Shown piece after piece: positions 27,083 to 35,573 of a stretch of DNA of 64,000 nt. The notes beneath the pieces were generated by a model. The model did no database searches. It saw only the letters and a list, made by a program, of their open reading frames with translations, and was not told the DNA's origin. The stretch is from positions 62,001 through 126,000 of the forward strand of contig JBCBGF010000005.1 in assembly GCA_038526915.1 (NCBI GenBank), given 5' to 3'. A program made the position numbers and the translations under genes. This DNA comes from JBCBGF01 sp038526915 (GTDB taxonomy: Bacteria; Pseudomonadota; Alphaproteobacteria; Rhodobacterales; Rhodobacteraceae). Each line of letters opens with the position of its first letter. Positions within the stretch are counted from its first letter, which is position 1.

Positions 27083-28651
27083 GTGGCCGAGGCCCGCACA
27101 CAGGCACAGACAGACGGCGCGCCGTCCCGGATCGGGATCGGTCTCTGGGCCGGTGGGCTCGCGCTCTTTGCGATCCTCCTCGCCGCCAAGTTCATCCTCG
27201 GCGCGCGGCTCGATCTCTTTGGCGACGGGGCATTCTATTGGCTCGAAAGCCGCCACCCCGCGATCTCCTATAGCGACGTGCCCTTTCTGACCCCGCTCAT
27301 GGTCGGCCTCGGCACAGCCCTGATCGGCGACACGGTTCTCGGCGCCCGCATCCTCTTCATTGCGGTGGGCAGCACCCTGCCCCTCGCCCTCTATTGGCTC
27401 GCCCATCCGATCGTGGGGCACCGGGACGCCGTGATTGCCGCGATCTTCAGCCTGCTTGTCCCTGTCCCCGCGCTTTTGGGGCTTCTTGTCATCCCGGATG
27501 TCCCACTGCTAATCCTATCGGTTCTCACGCTCGGCGCACTGGAACGCGCCATTCGCACCAGCAGGCGCGGTTGGTGGATCGCCACGGGCCTCTTCGCCGC
27601 CCTGGCCTTCAACGCCCACTACCGCTTTGTCTTCTTCGCCTTAGCGGTCCTTCTCTACCTCACCCTCACCGCACAGGGTCGCCGCCACTGGCGCGACCGC
27701 AACCTCTACATCGCCACGGCCATCGCCCTTGTGGGCCTGGTGCCCCTCCTCTGGTTCAACTTGTCCAACCGCCTCGCCGGGATCGCTTTCCATTTCGTCG
27801 ACCGCCATCCCTGGCAATTCGATCCCCAGGGCCTGCTCTACCTCGTCACGCAAGCCATCTGGGTCACCCCGCTGATCTTCGCCGCTTGCGCGGTAACGCT
27901 GTGGCACCTCATCTGCAAAGCGCGCGGGGGGGACGCGCACGCCCTCCCGATGGTTTGGTTCCCCGCCGCCTACCTCGTGCCTTTCACCGTGCTAAGCCCC
28001 TGGGCCGTGGGCGGGAACAGCACCACAGGCCACTGGTCGCTCTTTGCCTATATCCCGCTCCTGATCTACCTGCCCCAAACCCTGCGCCATCTGGGCCGCT
28101 TCGCCTGGATCGTGCCTGCCTCAGGTGTGGCCTTCATGGCGCTGGTCCTGACCAGTGTCACGTTGACCGCGTACTACCCCATCATCTCAGACAGTGCGCG
28201 CCGCCTGGCCACAGACAAACTGTCGGGCTGGGGCGCGGTGGGTGCGGCGACCGAACGGATGCTGGCCGAAAACGACCTGCCAGCAGACACCCCGATCCTG
28301 ACGCAGACCTACTACGTCTCCAGCCTGCTCGCGCACACCACCAAGCGGTCATCGGGCATCTACAATATCGACAGTGAGAAGATCTTCCGCCACGGCCGTG
28401 CGGTCCAGCGGGCCATCTGGGGCTTTGACGAGGCCGGCCTGCGCCGCGATCACCCAGGCGGTCAGGCGCTTGTGGTGATCGAGGGCACTTGGCTCAATAC
28501 ACAGCGACTCTGCACCATCTTCAGCAATATCCGTCCGGTAGGCGCGTTCGACGTCTTCGAGGGGGAGCGGCAATACCGGTTTTATGTTGGTGAGGAGGTC
28601 ATGGCGACTGCGCCGGAGACTGCCGACCGAGACTGTCTGGTAGAGGAATAG
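27083..28651 (+). CDS. GT39/ArnT-like membrane glycosyltransferase
   Basis: A 522-residue polytopic membrane protein with about eleven hydrophobic segments. Near the N terminus, in the first extracytoplasmic loop, it has FGDGAFYWLESRHP, with the acidic residue expected of GT-C/PMT-type enzymes (dolichyl- or undecaprenyl-phosphate-sugar users). The C-terminal ~130 residues form a soluble periplasmic domain (NIDSEKIFRHGRAVQ). It probably transfers a sugar from a lipid-linked donor to an envelope acceptor. The start is the GTG at 27083. No polysaccharide genes surround it, so the acceptor is unknown. Confidence 0.75.
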   Translation: MAEARTQAQTDGAPSRIGIGLWAGGLALFAILLAAKFILGARLDLFGDGAFYWLESRHPAISYSDVPFLTPLMVGLGTALIGDTVLGARILFIAVGSTLPLALYWLAHPIVGHRDAVIAAIFSLLVPVPALLGLLVIPDVPLLILSVLTLGALERAIRTSRRGWWIATGLFAALAFNAHYRFVFFALAVLLYLTLTAQGRRHWRDRNLYIATAIALVGLVPLLWFNLSNRLAGIAFHFVDRHPWQFDPQGLLYLVTQAIWVTPLIFAACAVTLWHLICKARGGDAHALPMVWFPAAYLVPFTVLSPWAVGGNSTTGHWSLFAYIPLLIYLPQTLRHLGRFAWIVPASGVAFMALVLTSVTLTAYYPIISDSARRLATDKLSGWGAVGAATERMLAENDLPADTPILTQTYYVSSLLAHTTKRSSGIYNIDSEKIFRHGRAVQRAIWGFDEAGLRRDHPGGQALVVIEGTWLNTQRLCTIFSNIRPVGAFDVFEGERQYRFYVGEEVMATAPETADRDCLVEE

Positions 28652-28696
28652 CCATCCAAGGAAGGAACACGCGCTGTAGAGACCGGGTAAGCTCTC

Positions 28697-28746
28697 GTCG
28701 TTTCTACGAAACGACTGCCGCGCTGCTGCGCTCCTCCGGAGCGCAG
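28697..28746. other. Two tight hairpins next to tRNA-Val
   Basis: The first hairpin at 28697-28715 is GTCGTTTC/GAAACGAC with a 3-nt loop. The second at 28726-28746 is CTGCGCTCC/GGAGCGCAG with a 3-nt loop and ends 1 nt from the CCA of the tRNA. They lie between the GT39-like gene end and the tRNA 3' end, so they may stop or process both transcripts. No T-run is present. Confidence 0.55.
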
Positions 28747-28747
28747 G

Positions 28748-28823
<76 letters not shown>

Positions 28824-28940
28824 GAACCGCGCGCTCTCATAGCCCGCCTTGGCGCGCGCCCGCAAGCCCCTTGCCGACCCGCCTTTCTTCTTGTCCGAAA
28901 TACGCCGGGGGTTTGGGGGCAGCGCCCCCATTCCGACAGC

Positions 28941-28964
28941 AAAAGGGGCCCGCACGGGGCCCCC
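28941..28964 (-). terminator. Rho-independent terminator after phoX
   Basis: On the minus strand a stem GGGGCCC/GGGCCCC with a 5-nt loop is followed by TTTT. It lies 24-47 bp past the phoX stop. The rest of 28824-28987 between the tRNA and phoX holds nothing else that I recognise. Confidence 0.75.
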
Positions 28965-28987
28965 TCGCTACTCGCTACAAAGACACC

Positions 28988-31018
28988 TTAGACGGCAATC
29001 TGCCCGCCACCCTTCTTGGTGACCACCACCACCGATGGCCGCGGCGGCATGTTCGGCGCAAAGTCAGGCCAACGCGTCGCCGGATCCTCGAAGGTCGAGT
29101 TCCGCTCAAAGCCCACAAAGTCCTTTGTGCCATCCGTCCCGGGGTGCTGAACCGCCAGGAACAGCGTCTCGGCATCGTCCGTGAAGTACGGACCACAGAG
29201 TTCCCCGCCAACCGGGCAACGGAAGAACAGCTTCGAATGTCCGCGCAGATCACCCTCAGTCTCCAGCGAATAGAGCCCGTCCGACTTGCCTGTCCGGCCC
29301 CAGCCCGATCCCTGGTCAGTCGAGATCCAAAGACGGCCACCGGCGTCGATGGCACAGTTGTCGGGCGAGCCGAACCAGCCGTTTTCGCTGGTCTCGGGGT
29401 TCCACTGGGCGCCAACCTCGGCAATCGTCGGATCCCCGCACAGAACCAGGATCGACCAGGTGCCAGTCGTCGCGGAGTGGTTCCCGCCCTCTTCCTTGAT
29501 CTCGATGATGTGGCCAAAGTTGCTTTCGGCCCGCGGGTTGGCGGCATCCACCTGCTCGGGTGCGCGGCGCGAGTTGTTGGTGAGCATGACATAGGCCGTC
29601 CCGTCCCCGCGCGGCTGTGCGTCTTCGGGGCGGTCCATGGGCGTGGCGCCCAGAAGGTCAGCGGCCAGACGCGTGTCGATCATCACATCGCCCTGATCGT
29701 TGAAGCCATTCTCAGCCGTCAGCGGGCCTTCACCATGGATCAGCGGCATCCATTCGATCGTGCCGTCGTCATCGAACCGCGCGACATAGAGCGTGCCATC
29801 GGACAACAGCGCCGAATTCGCCGCCTTGTCCTCGGTCACCACACCGCCCGAGACATACTTGTACATGTAGTCAAAGCGGTTGTCGTCGCCCGAATAGATC
29901 ACCAGACGCCCGTCAGAGGCGATCACCGTCTCAGCCCCCTCATGGCGGAAGCGGCCAAGGGCAGTGTGCTTGACTGGCGTTGCGTTCGGATCCGTCGGAT
30001 CAACCTCAACAATCCAGCCGAAGCGGTTCACTTCGTTGGGTTCTTTGTCGATGTTGAACCGGTCGTGGTACTGGCCCCAGGCATACCAGCGACCCGGCAC
30101 GCCATAGCGTTCCATCTGCGCGGCCTCGGCCTGTTCGGACAGATCCACATCGCCGTCCGCATTCACCTTGTCGGACCAGAAATAGCCGTGGAAGTTTTCT
30201 TCGGCCAAAAGATACGTGCCCCAGGGCGTCATGCCCCCGGCACAGTTGTTGATCGTCCCGATCACCGTCATTCCGTCGGGATCGGCTGAGGTCTTCATCC
30301 GGTCATGGCCAGCCGCAGGGCCCGAGAAGGTCATCGCGGTGTTCAAGGGCGTAATGCGGCGGTTGTAGGTTGAGTTGCGATTGACGGTCCAGTTGCCGTC
30401 TACGCCCTTCTCGATCTCCACCACCGTGCCGCCATGCGCAGCCATCTCGATATCGACCAACTCTTTGGTCATGTTCGCAAATCCGGCCTGATCCTGGCGA
30501 CCGATACCGGGGAACATCACCTCTTCGTTGGTGTATTCGTGGTTCACGCACAGCAGGCCACGGGTGCCTTCGGCGTTGAGCGGCGCAAAGCCCACATAGT
30601 CGTTGTTATAGCCGAACTGCTTGAGCTGCTTTTCGGCCGTCTGATTGTAGGGATCGAACTCTGCGGCATCCGACGTGATCGGATCGCCCCAGCGCAAGAG
30701 GATATCGGCGTTATAGCCGTCTGCGATGTGCATATCCTCATCATTGCCCCAGGTCAGTTCGTCAAACTTGAACCGGCTGTCGGCGGCGGTCATCGCGCTG
30801 GCCTGCTTCGGCGCCATAAGGGCGGTGCTGCCAAAAAGCGCGGTCGTTGCCGTCACACCGAGGGCGCCTTTCATCACCTCGCGGCGGCCATAGCGGCGGT
30901 TGATCACATCGCCGATGGTGTTGCCGAGATTGGGGTTCGTCGGGATGTCGTCAAAGGCCTCAAACGCTTCGGCCCGGTTGCCGTATTCGGGGTCGTTGAT
31001 GATCTCGTTTCGGTCCAT
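28988..31018 (-). CDS. phoX: PhoX-type alkaline phosphatase
   Basis: A 676-residue PhoX-family phosphatase, a calcium- and iron-dependent enzyme releasing phosphate from phosphomonoesters in the periplasm. The N terminus carries a Tat signal with twin Arg45-Arg46 in GRREVMKGAL followed by a hydrophobic stretch ending near ASAMTA. Family blocks include LCVNHEYTNEEVMFPG, GGMTPWGTYLLAEENF and the C-terminal FLAVQHPG. I chose the ATG at 31018 because AGGGAGA lies upstream. A Pho-box-like triple repeat lies about 75 bp upstream and a terminator follows, so it is a single-gene transcript, probably PhoB-dependent. Confidence 0.92.
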   Translation of the reverse strand: MDRNEIINDPEYGNRAEAFEAFDDIPTNPNLGNTIGDVINRRYGRREVMKGALGVTATTALFGSTALMAPKQASAMTAADSRFKFDELTWGNDEDMHIADGYNADILLRWGDPITSDAAEFDPYNQTAEKQLKQFGYNNDYVGFAPLNAEGTRGLLCVNHEYTNEEVMFPGIGRQDQAGFANMTKELVDIEMAAHGGTVVEIEKGVDGNWTVNRNSTYNRRITPLNTAMTFSGPAAGHDRMKTSADPDGMTVIGTINNCAGGMTPWGTYLLAEENFHGYFWSDKVNADGDVDLSEQAEAAQMERYGVPGRWYAWGQYHDRFNIDKEPNEVNRFGWIVEVDPTDPNATPVKHTALGRFRHEGAETVIASDGRLVIYSGDDNRFDYMYKYVSGGVVTEDKAANSALLSDGTLYVARFDDDGTIEWMPLIHGEGPLTAENGFNDQGDVMIDTRLAADLLGATPMDRPEDAQPRGDGTAYVMLTNNSRRAPEQVDAANPRAESNFGHIIEIKEEGGNHSATTGTWSILVLCGDPTIAEVGAQWNPETSENGWFGSPDNCAIDAGGRLWISTDQGSGWGRTGKSDGLYSLETEGDLRGHSKLFFRCPVGGELCGPYFTDDAETLFLAVQHPGTDGTKDFVGFERNSTFEDPATRWPDFAPNMPPRPSVVVVTKKGGGQIAV

Positions 31019-31091
31019 CTTGCTCTCCCTTTTGCTGGACGGATCGCCGCGCCGAAATTGCGCGCGCATGCCGACAAAAGGGTGTGAGTTT

Positions 31092-31120
31092 GTAACAGGG
31101 ATGCGACGGGCAGATGACAG
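31092..31120 (-). promoter_or_regulatory. Pho box (three 7-bp direct repeats)
   Basis: On the minus strand CTGTCAT, CCGTCGC and CTGTTAC occur exactly 11 bp apart, matching the PhoB half-site CTGTCAY and its 11-bp period. The block ends 74 bp before the phoX start. PhoB control of phoX under phosphate limitation is expected. Confidence 0.75.
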
Positions 31121-31282
31121 TTTGAGGTTGTCCACAAGGTATTCGGACGGCCCTATAAGCCAGGCCGAAGGTCTACGCGCGACGTGTGGGATTTGCGCTT
31201 CGAAACGTCGGCACAACAGAGGCAGGCCGCGCCCGTACTGGCTAATTGGGCCTTATAGTCTGCAGCTCTCTCAAAGCGAAAG

Positions 31283-31357
31283 TGGTGGGTGATAACAGAT
31301 TCGAACTGCTGACATCTTCGATGTGAACGAAGCGCTCTACCACTGAGCTAATCACCC
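31283..31357 (-). tRNA. tRNA-Val (anticodon CAC)
   Basis: The 75-nt gene has acceptor GGGTGAT/ATCACCC, D arm TAGCTCAGTGGTAGAGC, anticodon arm CTTCG-TTCACAT-CGAAG and T arm CAGCAGTTCGAATCTGTT. The 3' CCA is encoded. It closely resembles the TAC gene 2.5 kb away but has a D loop one base shorter. Confidence 0.94.
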
Positions 31358-31412
31358 GCCGGGCGCTGTCATACCGCCCCGGCGGGAGCACTTCAAGCCC
31401 GTCTTCGGCGGA

Positions 31413-31730
31413 TCAGCCCGCCGCGCGGCGGCGCAGCTTACAGACCAGAACCTCGCCTTCGTCTTGCTCGACGGTACGGGTGACGCGCAGTTTGCCCAAA
31501 GGTGGCAACTGCAGAACCTCGCCCTCGCTCAGCGCCTCGCCCAAAACGGCCAGTGCGGCCTCAATGGCAGGCTTGGCATCCCGCTTCTTGACGCCTGACC
31601 GCAGGACGACGCGATCGATCAGTTCTGGTTTCCGCATCGTCGGCGCGTTCGGACCGCGGTTGGTCGCAGTGTCGGAATCGTCTTCGACAACGACGGCGTC
31701 CGCATCTGCCTCTACCGATTTCATATCCAT
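31413..31730 (-). CDS. HU/IHF-like DNA-binding protein with acidic N-terminal extension
   Basis: A 105-residue protein. Residues 1-30 are acidic (VEADADAVVVEDDSD). The rest resembles the HU/IHF fold: KPELIDRVVLRSGVKKRDAK matches the first helices, then AIEAALAVLGEALSEGEVLQL and PPLGKLRV, where HU has PGFGTF. The DNA-binding arm is much shorter than in HU, so DNA bending may differ or be lost. Two perfect DnaA boxes lie about 60-90 bp upstream of the start. The following gene on this strand is tRNA-Val (CAC), 56 bp away. Confidence 0.7.
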   Translation of the reverse strand: MDMKSVEADADAVVVEDDSDTATNRGPNAPTMRKPELIDRVVLRSGVKKRDAKPAIEAALAVLGEALSEGEVLQLPPLGKLRVTRTVEQDEGEVLVCKLRRRAAG

Positions 31731-31792
31731 GGTTTGCCTGCCTCATCGTTTTTTGGTTTTTGGTGGACAAAGCATAGGGCACCACGCGCCGT

Positions 31793-31823
31793 TTATCCAC
31801 AGGATACAGCCAATTTATCCACA
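31793..31823 (+). promoter_or_regulatory. Two perfect DnaA boxes upstream of the HU-like gene
   Basis: TTATCCACA occurs at 31793-31801 and again at 31815-31823, same orientation, 22 bp apart (two helical turns). A related TTGTCCACA is at 31128-31136. The pair lies in the 131-bp gap between the HU-like gene and the beta-barrel-like gene, in the likely promoter of the HU-like gene. DnaA control is inferred. Confidence 0.6.
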
Positions 31824-31861
31824 AAATGCGGCGCGGCGACGGTGGTACACAATGGAAAGTG

Positions 31862-32737
31862 CTATTCGAGCGTTCCGTCGGACACAGCCATCCAGGTCAG
31901 GTAATCCGGCAACGGCACCCGGTCACGCGCACGCGTCTCGCCGCGGGCACCGAATGTCCACCGCACCCCAGCAAACAGGCTGATCCGGCTCGCGTCGTCA
32001 TCATCGGCCAGATCGTCGGGATCGTCCTGCCAAAACCGCGTATCCGACAGGCCGACAAAGGCGGTCAGCCCAGCTTTGGGCACGGCATATTGCGCCTCCA
32101 ACGCCAGATAGCGAACCGCGCCATCGTCCCGGTCCTGATCCAGCGTCGCTGTCCCATAGGCCGCGCTGGCCACGATCACCCAATCATCGTTAAGCTTGTA
32201 ATCGACATGGCCCACGATGTGGTTGAGATCGCTGAACGCATCTGCGCCGCTGGGGCCGTCTTTCAACGGATCGCCATCCATGCGGCCGATCAGAACACCG
32301 GCGCTCAGGTCGTCATCGATCCGGTAGGTGCCCGCCACGGCCCCAAGCGTGCGGCCCACCGACGGCAATCCGGGCGCATCGTTGTTGCCCGACACGACGC
32401 TGAGCGTTCCAAGGATGCCTTCGATCGAATAGTCCCCGAAATCCCGCCCGATCCGACCGACCAAAACCTCGCCATTGCGCAATCCGCGTTGTGTGGGCGT
32501 GTCGATCGAGAAGACGCCTGACAGCACAACATCGACCTCGGCATACAGATCCTCTGAAAAGGTCAAACCCGCAAAGCCCTGACCGTTGAGTTGTTCCGAG
32601 GCCCCTTCATCCACGCCGTCGTCATCGGTGGTGAAGCGCTCAAGGCTCAGTTCAGCCGCGCCGTACCAGTCCTGTGCCAGTCCGGGTCCGGCAAGCGTTG
32701 CCAGTGCAGCAGCCATCGCGGCGATGCGCTTGGTCAT
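31862..32737 (-). CDS. Exported beta-barrel-like protein
   Basis: A 291-residue protein with a Sec signal peptide (KRIAAMAAALATLAGPGLAQ, cleaved near residue 22). The mature part is acidic, with many alternating strands such as YSIEGILGTLSV, LSAGVLIGRMDGD and WVIVASAAYGTATL, as in outer-membrane barrels or porins. It ends with a short non-aromatic tail rather than the usual terminal Phe, so it may not be a classic porin. The family is not identified. It is monocistronic, between the DnaA boxes and the lon terminator. Confidence 0.6.
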   Translation of the reverse strand: MTKRIAAMAAALATLAGPGLAQDWYGAAELSLERFTTDDDGVDEGASEQLNGQGFAGLTFSEDLYAEVDVVLSGVFSIDTPTQRGLRNGEVLVGRIGRDFGDYSIEGILGTLSVVSGNNDAPGLPSVGRTLGAVAGTYRIDDDLSAGVLIGRMDGDPLKDGPSGADAFSDLNHIVGHVDYKLNDDWVIVASAAYGTATLDQDRDDGAVRYLALEAQYAVPKAGLTAFVGLSDTRFWQDDPDDLADDDDASRISLFAGVRWTFGARGETRARDRVPLPDYLTWMAVSDGTLE

Positions 32738-32871
32738 TTGGGTCTTCCTGTCTTTTTTGTCGTCTGCTCGTTTGAGCGCACCCTATCACCCGATGTGGCA
32801 CGCCTAGGGCAGAGGCAGGAAAACCAATGACTTGTGGCGCACGCGCCACGCAGTCGGCCTTGGCACATAGG

Positions 32872-32896
32872 AAAAACGGCGCCCGAAGGCGCCGTT
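32872..32896 (-). terminator. Rho-independent terminator after lon
   Basis: On the minus strand a perfect 9-bp stem AACGGCGCC/GGCGCCGTT with a 4-nt loop TTCG is followed by a T-run. It begins 25 bp past the lon stop. Confidence 0.9.
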
Positions 32897-32921
32897 CTCA
32901 AACTCTTTGAGGCTAGTGCGC

Positions 32922-35333
32922 TCAGTGCGCGACCGCACCGGTCCCAGCTTGCACTGCGGCTTCCGCCCGCGCCGCTGCCGCCGCTTCCTCCGCCGCCTCG
33001 TCCCATTCGATGGGTGTGGGCGTGCCAGTCAGCGCGTGTTTGAGAACATCCGACACGTGGCTAACCGGGATGATCGTCAGCCCGTCCTTAACGTTGTCGG
33101 GGATCTCGGTCAGATCCTTTTCGTTCTCTTCGGGGATCAGCACGGTCTTGATGCCTCCCCTAAGCGCGGCAAGAAGCTTCTCCTTCAAACCGCCGATGGG
33201 CATAGCGTTCCCACGCAACGACACCTCACCCGTCATAGCGATGTCTTTGCGCACCGGGATGCCCGTCAGAACCGAAACGATGGACGTAACCATCGCCAGA
33301 CCGGCGCTTGGCCCGTCCTTCGGTGTCGCCCCATCAGGCACGTGGACATGGATGTCGATCGTATCAAACCGCGTCGGCTTGACCCCGATCTGCGGCGCGA
33401 TGGAGCGGACATAGCTCGATGCCGCATCGATCGATTCCTTCATCACATCGCCCAGCTTGCCGGTGGTTTTCATCCGGCCCTTACCCGGCAGGCGGAGCGC
33501 CTCGATTGACAGAAGATCACCGCCAACGCTGGTCCAGGCCAGCCCGGTCACGACACCCACCTGATCGTCCTTTTCGGCCAGGCCATAGCGGTACTTCTTC
33601 ACCCCGAGGAAATCCTCAAGGTTTTCCGGCGTCACCACGACCTTCTCGGCCTCTTTCTTGACCAGGGTCGTCACGGCCTTCCGTGCCAGTTTGGCGATCT
33701 CACGCTCCAGATTTCGCACGCCCGCTTCACGCGTATAGGTGCGGATCATCTCGCTCAACGCCTCATCGCTCAGCTCAAACTCCGACGGTTTCAGACCGTG
33801 GTTCTTGACCTGCTTGTCGATCAGATGCTGCCGCGCGATTTCGCGCTTTTCATCTTCCGTGTAGCCGGCCAGTGAAATGATCTCCATCCGGTCCAGAAGC
33901 GGCCCCGGCATGTTGTAGGAGTTTGCCGTGGTCAGGAACATCACGTTCGACAGGTCGTACTCGACCTCAAGGTAGTGGTCGACGAACGTGCCGTTCTGCT
34001 CCGGATCCAGCACTTCCAACATTGCCGACGCCGGATCGCCACGGAAATCCTGCCCCATCTTGTCGATCTCATCGAGCAGGATCAGCGGGTTCGTCGTCTT
34101 CGCCTTCTTCAGCGCCTGGATGATCTTACCTGGCATGGAGCCGATATAGGTCCGCCGGTGGCCACGGATCTCGCTCTCATCGCGCACACCGCCGAGGCTG
34201 ATGCGAATGAACTCGCGCCCCGTGGCCTTGGCGACCGACTTACCCAGAGAGGTTTTACCCACGCCCGGCGGGCCGACGAGGCACAGGATCGGCCCCTTCA
34301 GCTTCTTCGACCGCTGTTGGACAGCGAGATACTCAACGATCCGCTCCTTGACCTTCTCCAGGCCATAGTGGTCGTTGTCGAGAATCTTCTCAGCCCGACC
34401 GAGGTCCTTCTTCACGCGGGATTTCACGCCCCACGGAATCGACAGCATCCAGTCGAGATAGTTGCGCACCACCGTCGCCTCAGCCGACATCGGGCTCATG
34501 TTCTTGAGCTTTTTCAGCTCGGCGTCCGCCTTCTCGCGCGCCTCTTTCGACAGCTTGGTCTCTTCGATCTTGGCCTCAAGTTCGGCCACCTCGTTCGAGC
34601 CGTCCTCGCCGTCGCCAAGCTCCTTCTGAATGGCCTTCATCTGCTCATTCAGATAGTACTCGCGCTGCGTCCGCTCCATCTGCGACTTCACGCGGGTTTT
34701 GATCTTCTTCTCTACCTGCAGAACGCTCATTTCGCCCTGCATCAGGCCAAACACCTTCTCCAGCCGATCCGAGACAGACAGAGTTTCCAGAAGCTCCTGC
34801 TTCTGATCCACCTCTACACCCAGATGCCCGGCCACGAGGTCAGCAAGCTTCGCAGGCTCGCGCGATTCCGCTACGGCGGCCAGCGCCTCTTCGGGGATGT
34901 TCTTTTTTACCTTCGCGTAACGCTGGAATTCCTCACCCACCGAGCGCACCAGCGCTTCGATGGTGTCGGGATCCCCCTCCTCCTCATCCAGCACTTCTGC
35001 GTTGGCCTCGAAATACACGTCGTTTGGCAGATAGCCGGTGATCCGCACCCGCGAACGCCCCTCAACCAGCACCTTCACGGTGCCGTCGGGCAGTTTCAAG
35101 AGTTGCAGCACATTGGCGAGGACGCCCGCCTGATAAATTCCTTCAGCGGTCGGATCATCGACACTGGGGTCGATCTGGCTCGACAACAGGATCTGTTTGT
35201 CATCCTGCATCACCTCTTCCAGCGCGCGGACCGATTTGTCACGGCCCACAAAGAGCGGCACGATCATGTGGGGGAACACCACAATATCGCGCAGCGGCAG
35301 CACTGGATAAGACTGGCTGAGTTGCTCTGGCAT
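32922..35333 (-). CDS. lon: ATP-dependent protease Lon
   Basis: An 803-residue Lon protease of usual length. It has the N-terminal substrate-binding domain (YPVLPLRDIVVFPHMIVPLFVGR), the AAA+ domain with Walker A GPPGVGKTS and Walker B PLILLDEID, and the C-terminal protease domain with the catalytic Ser in PKDGPSAGLAM and a Lys about 43 residues later. It degrades damaged and regulatory proteins in the cytoplasm. The start at 35333 has AAGGAA upstream; the open frame beyond it does not look like Lon. An RpoH-like promoter lies about 80 bp upstream. Confidence 0.97.
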   Translation of the reverse strand: MPEQLSQSYPVLPLRDIVVFPHMIVPLFVGRDKSVRALEEVMQDDKQILLSSQIDPSVDDPTAEGIYQAGVLANVLQLLKLPDGTVKVLVEGRSRVRITGYLPNDVYFEANAEVLDEEEGDPDTIEALVRSVGEEFQRYAKVKKNIPEEALAAVAESREPAKLADLVAGHLGVEVDQKQELLETLSVSDRLEKVFGLMQGEMSVLQVEKKIKTRVKSQMERTQREYYLNEQMKAIQKELGDGEDGSNEVAELEAKIEETKLSKEAREKADAELKKLKNMSPMSAEATVVRNYLDWMLSIPWGVKSRVKKDLGRAEKILDNDHYGLEKVKERIVEYLAVQQRSKKLKGPILCLVGPPGVGKTSLGKSVAKATGREFIRISLGGVRDESEIRGHRRTYIGSMPGKIIQALKKAKTTNPLILLDEIDKMGQDFRGDPASAMLEVLDPEQNGTFVDHYLEVEYDLSNVMFLTTANSYNMPGPLLDRMEIISLAGYTEDEKREIARQHLIDKQVKNHGLKPSEFELSDEALSEMIRTYTREAGVRNLEREIAKLARKAVTTLVKKEAEKVVVTPENLEDFLGVKKYRYGLAEKDDQVGVVTGLAWTSVGGDLLSIEALRLPGKGRMKTTGKLGDVMKESIDAASSYVRSIAPQIGVKPTRFDTIDIHVHVPDGATPKDGPSAGLAMVTSIVSVLTGIPVRKDIAMTGEVSLRGNAMPIGGLKEKLLAALRGGIKTVLIPEENEKDLTEIPDNVKDGLTIIPVSHVSDVLKHALTGTPTPIEWDEAAEEAAAAARAEAAVQAGTGAVAH

Positions 35334-35410
35334 CTTGTTTCCTTGTTTTTGGCAAGAACGCCCGGCCCCGCTTGGCGGCAGCACTGGCCTTCTCCGGTCA
35401 TGGCCTAGTT

Positions 35411-35438
35411 ATGTGGGGTTCCTGCGCGGCGCTTCAAC
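35411..35438 (-). promoter_or_regulatory. RpoH-type heat-shock promoter of lon
   Basis: On the minus strand TTGAA and CCCCACAT are separated by 14 bp, close to the sigma-32 consensus CTTGAA-N13-17-CCCCATNT. The -10 element lies about 78 bp before the lon start. The match is by eye and the transcription start is unknown. Confidence 0.55.
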
Positions 35439-35573
35439 CGCACGCATTTCCGCTCGGTGGGTGTACTCTGCCCGCAGGACATGGCCGGAGCAAGGCGCGG
35501 CCCGGGTTTTTCCGGCTATTTTTCGCGAAAGCCGCATGATCTGCCCGCGCGCGGCGCTTTGTGTGCGGGGGCG

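Noticed and set aside
31793..31823. Chromosomal replication origin at the DnaA boxes
   Set aside because: Only two perfect boxes plus one variant are present, and there is no AT-rich unwinding region or origin-linked gene nearby, so a regulatory role is more likely.
33975..35408. A 477-codon open frame antisense to lon
   Set aside because: It has no motif, and lon on the other strand is unmistakable.
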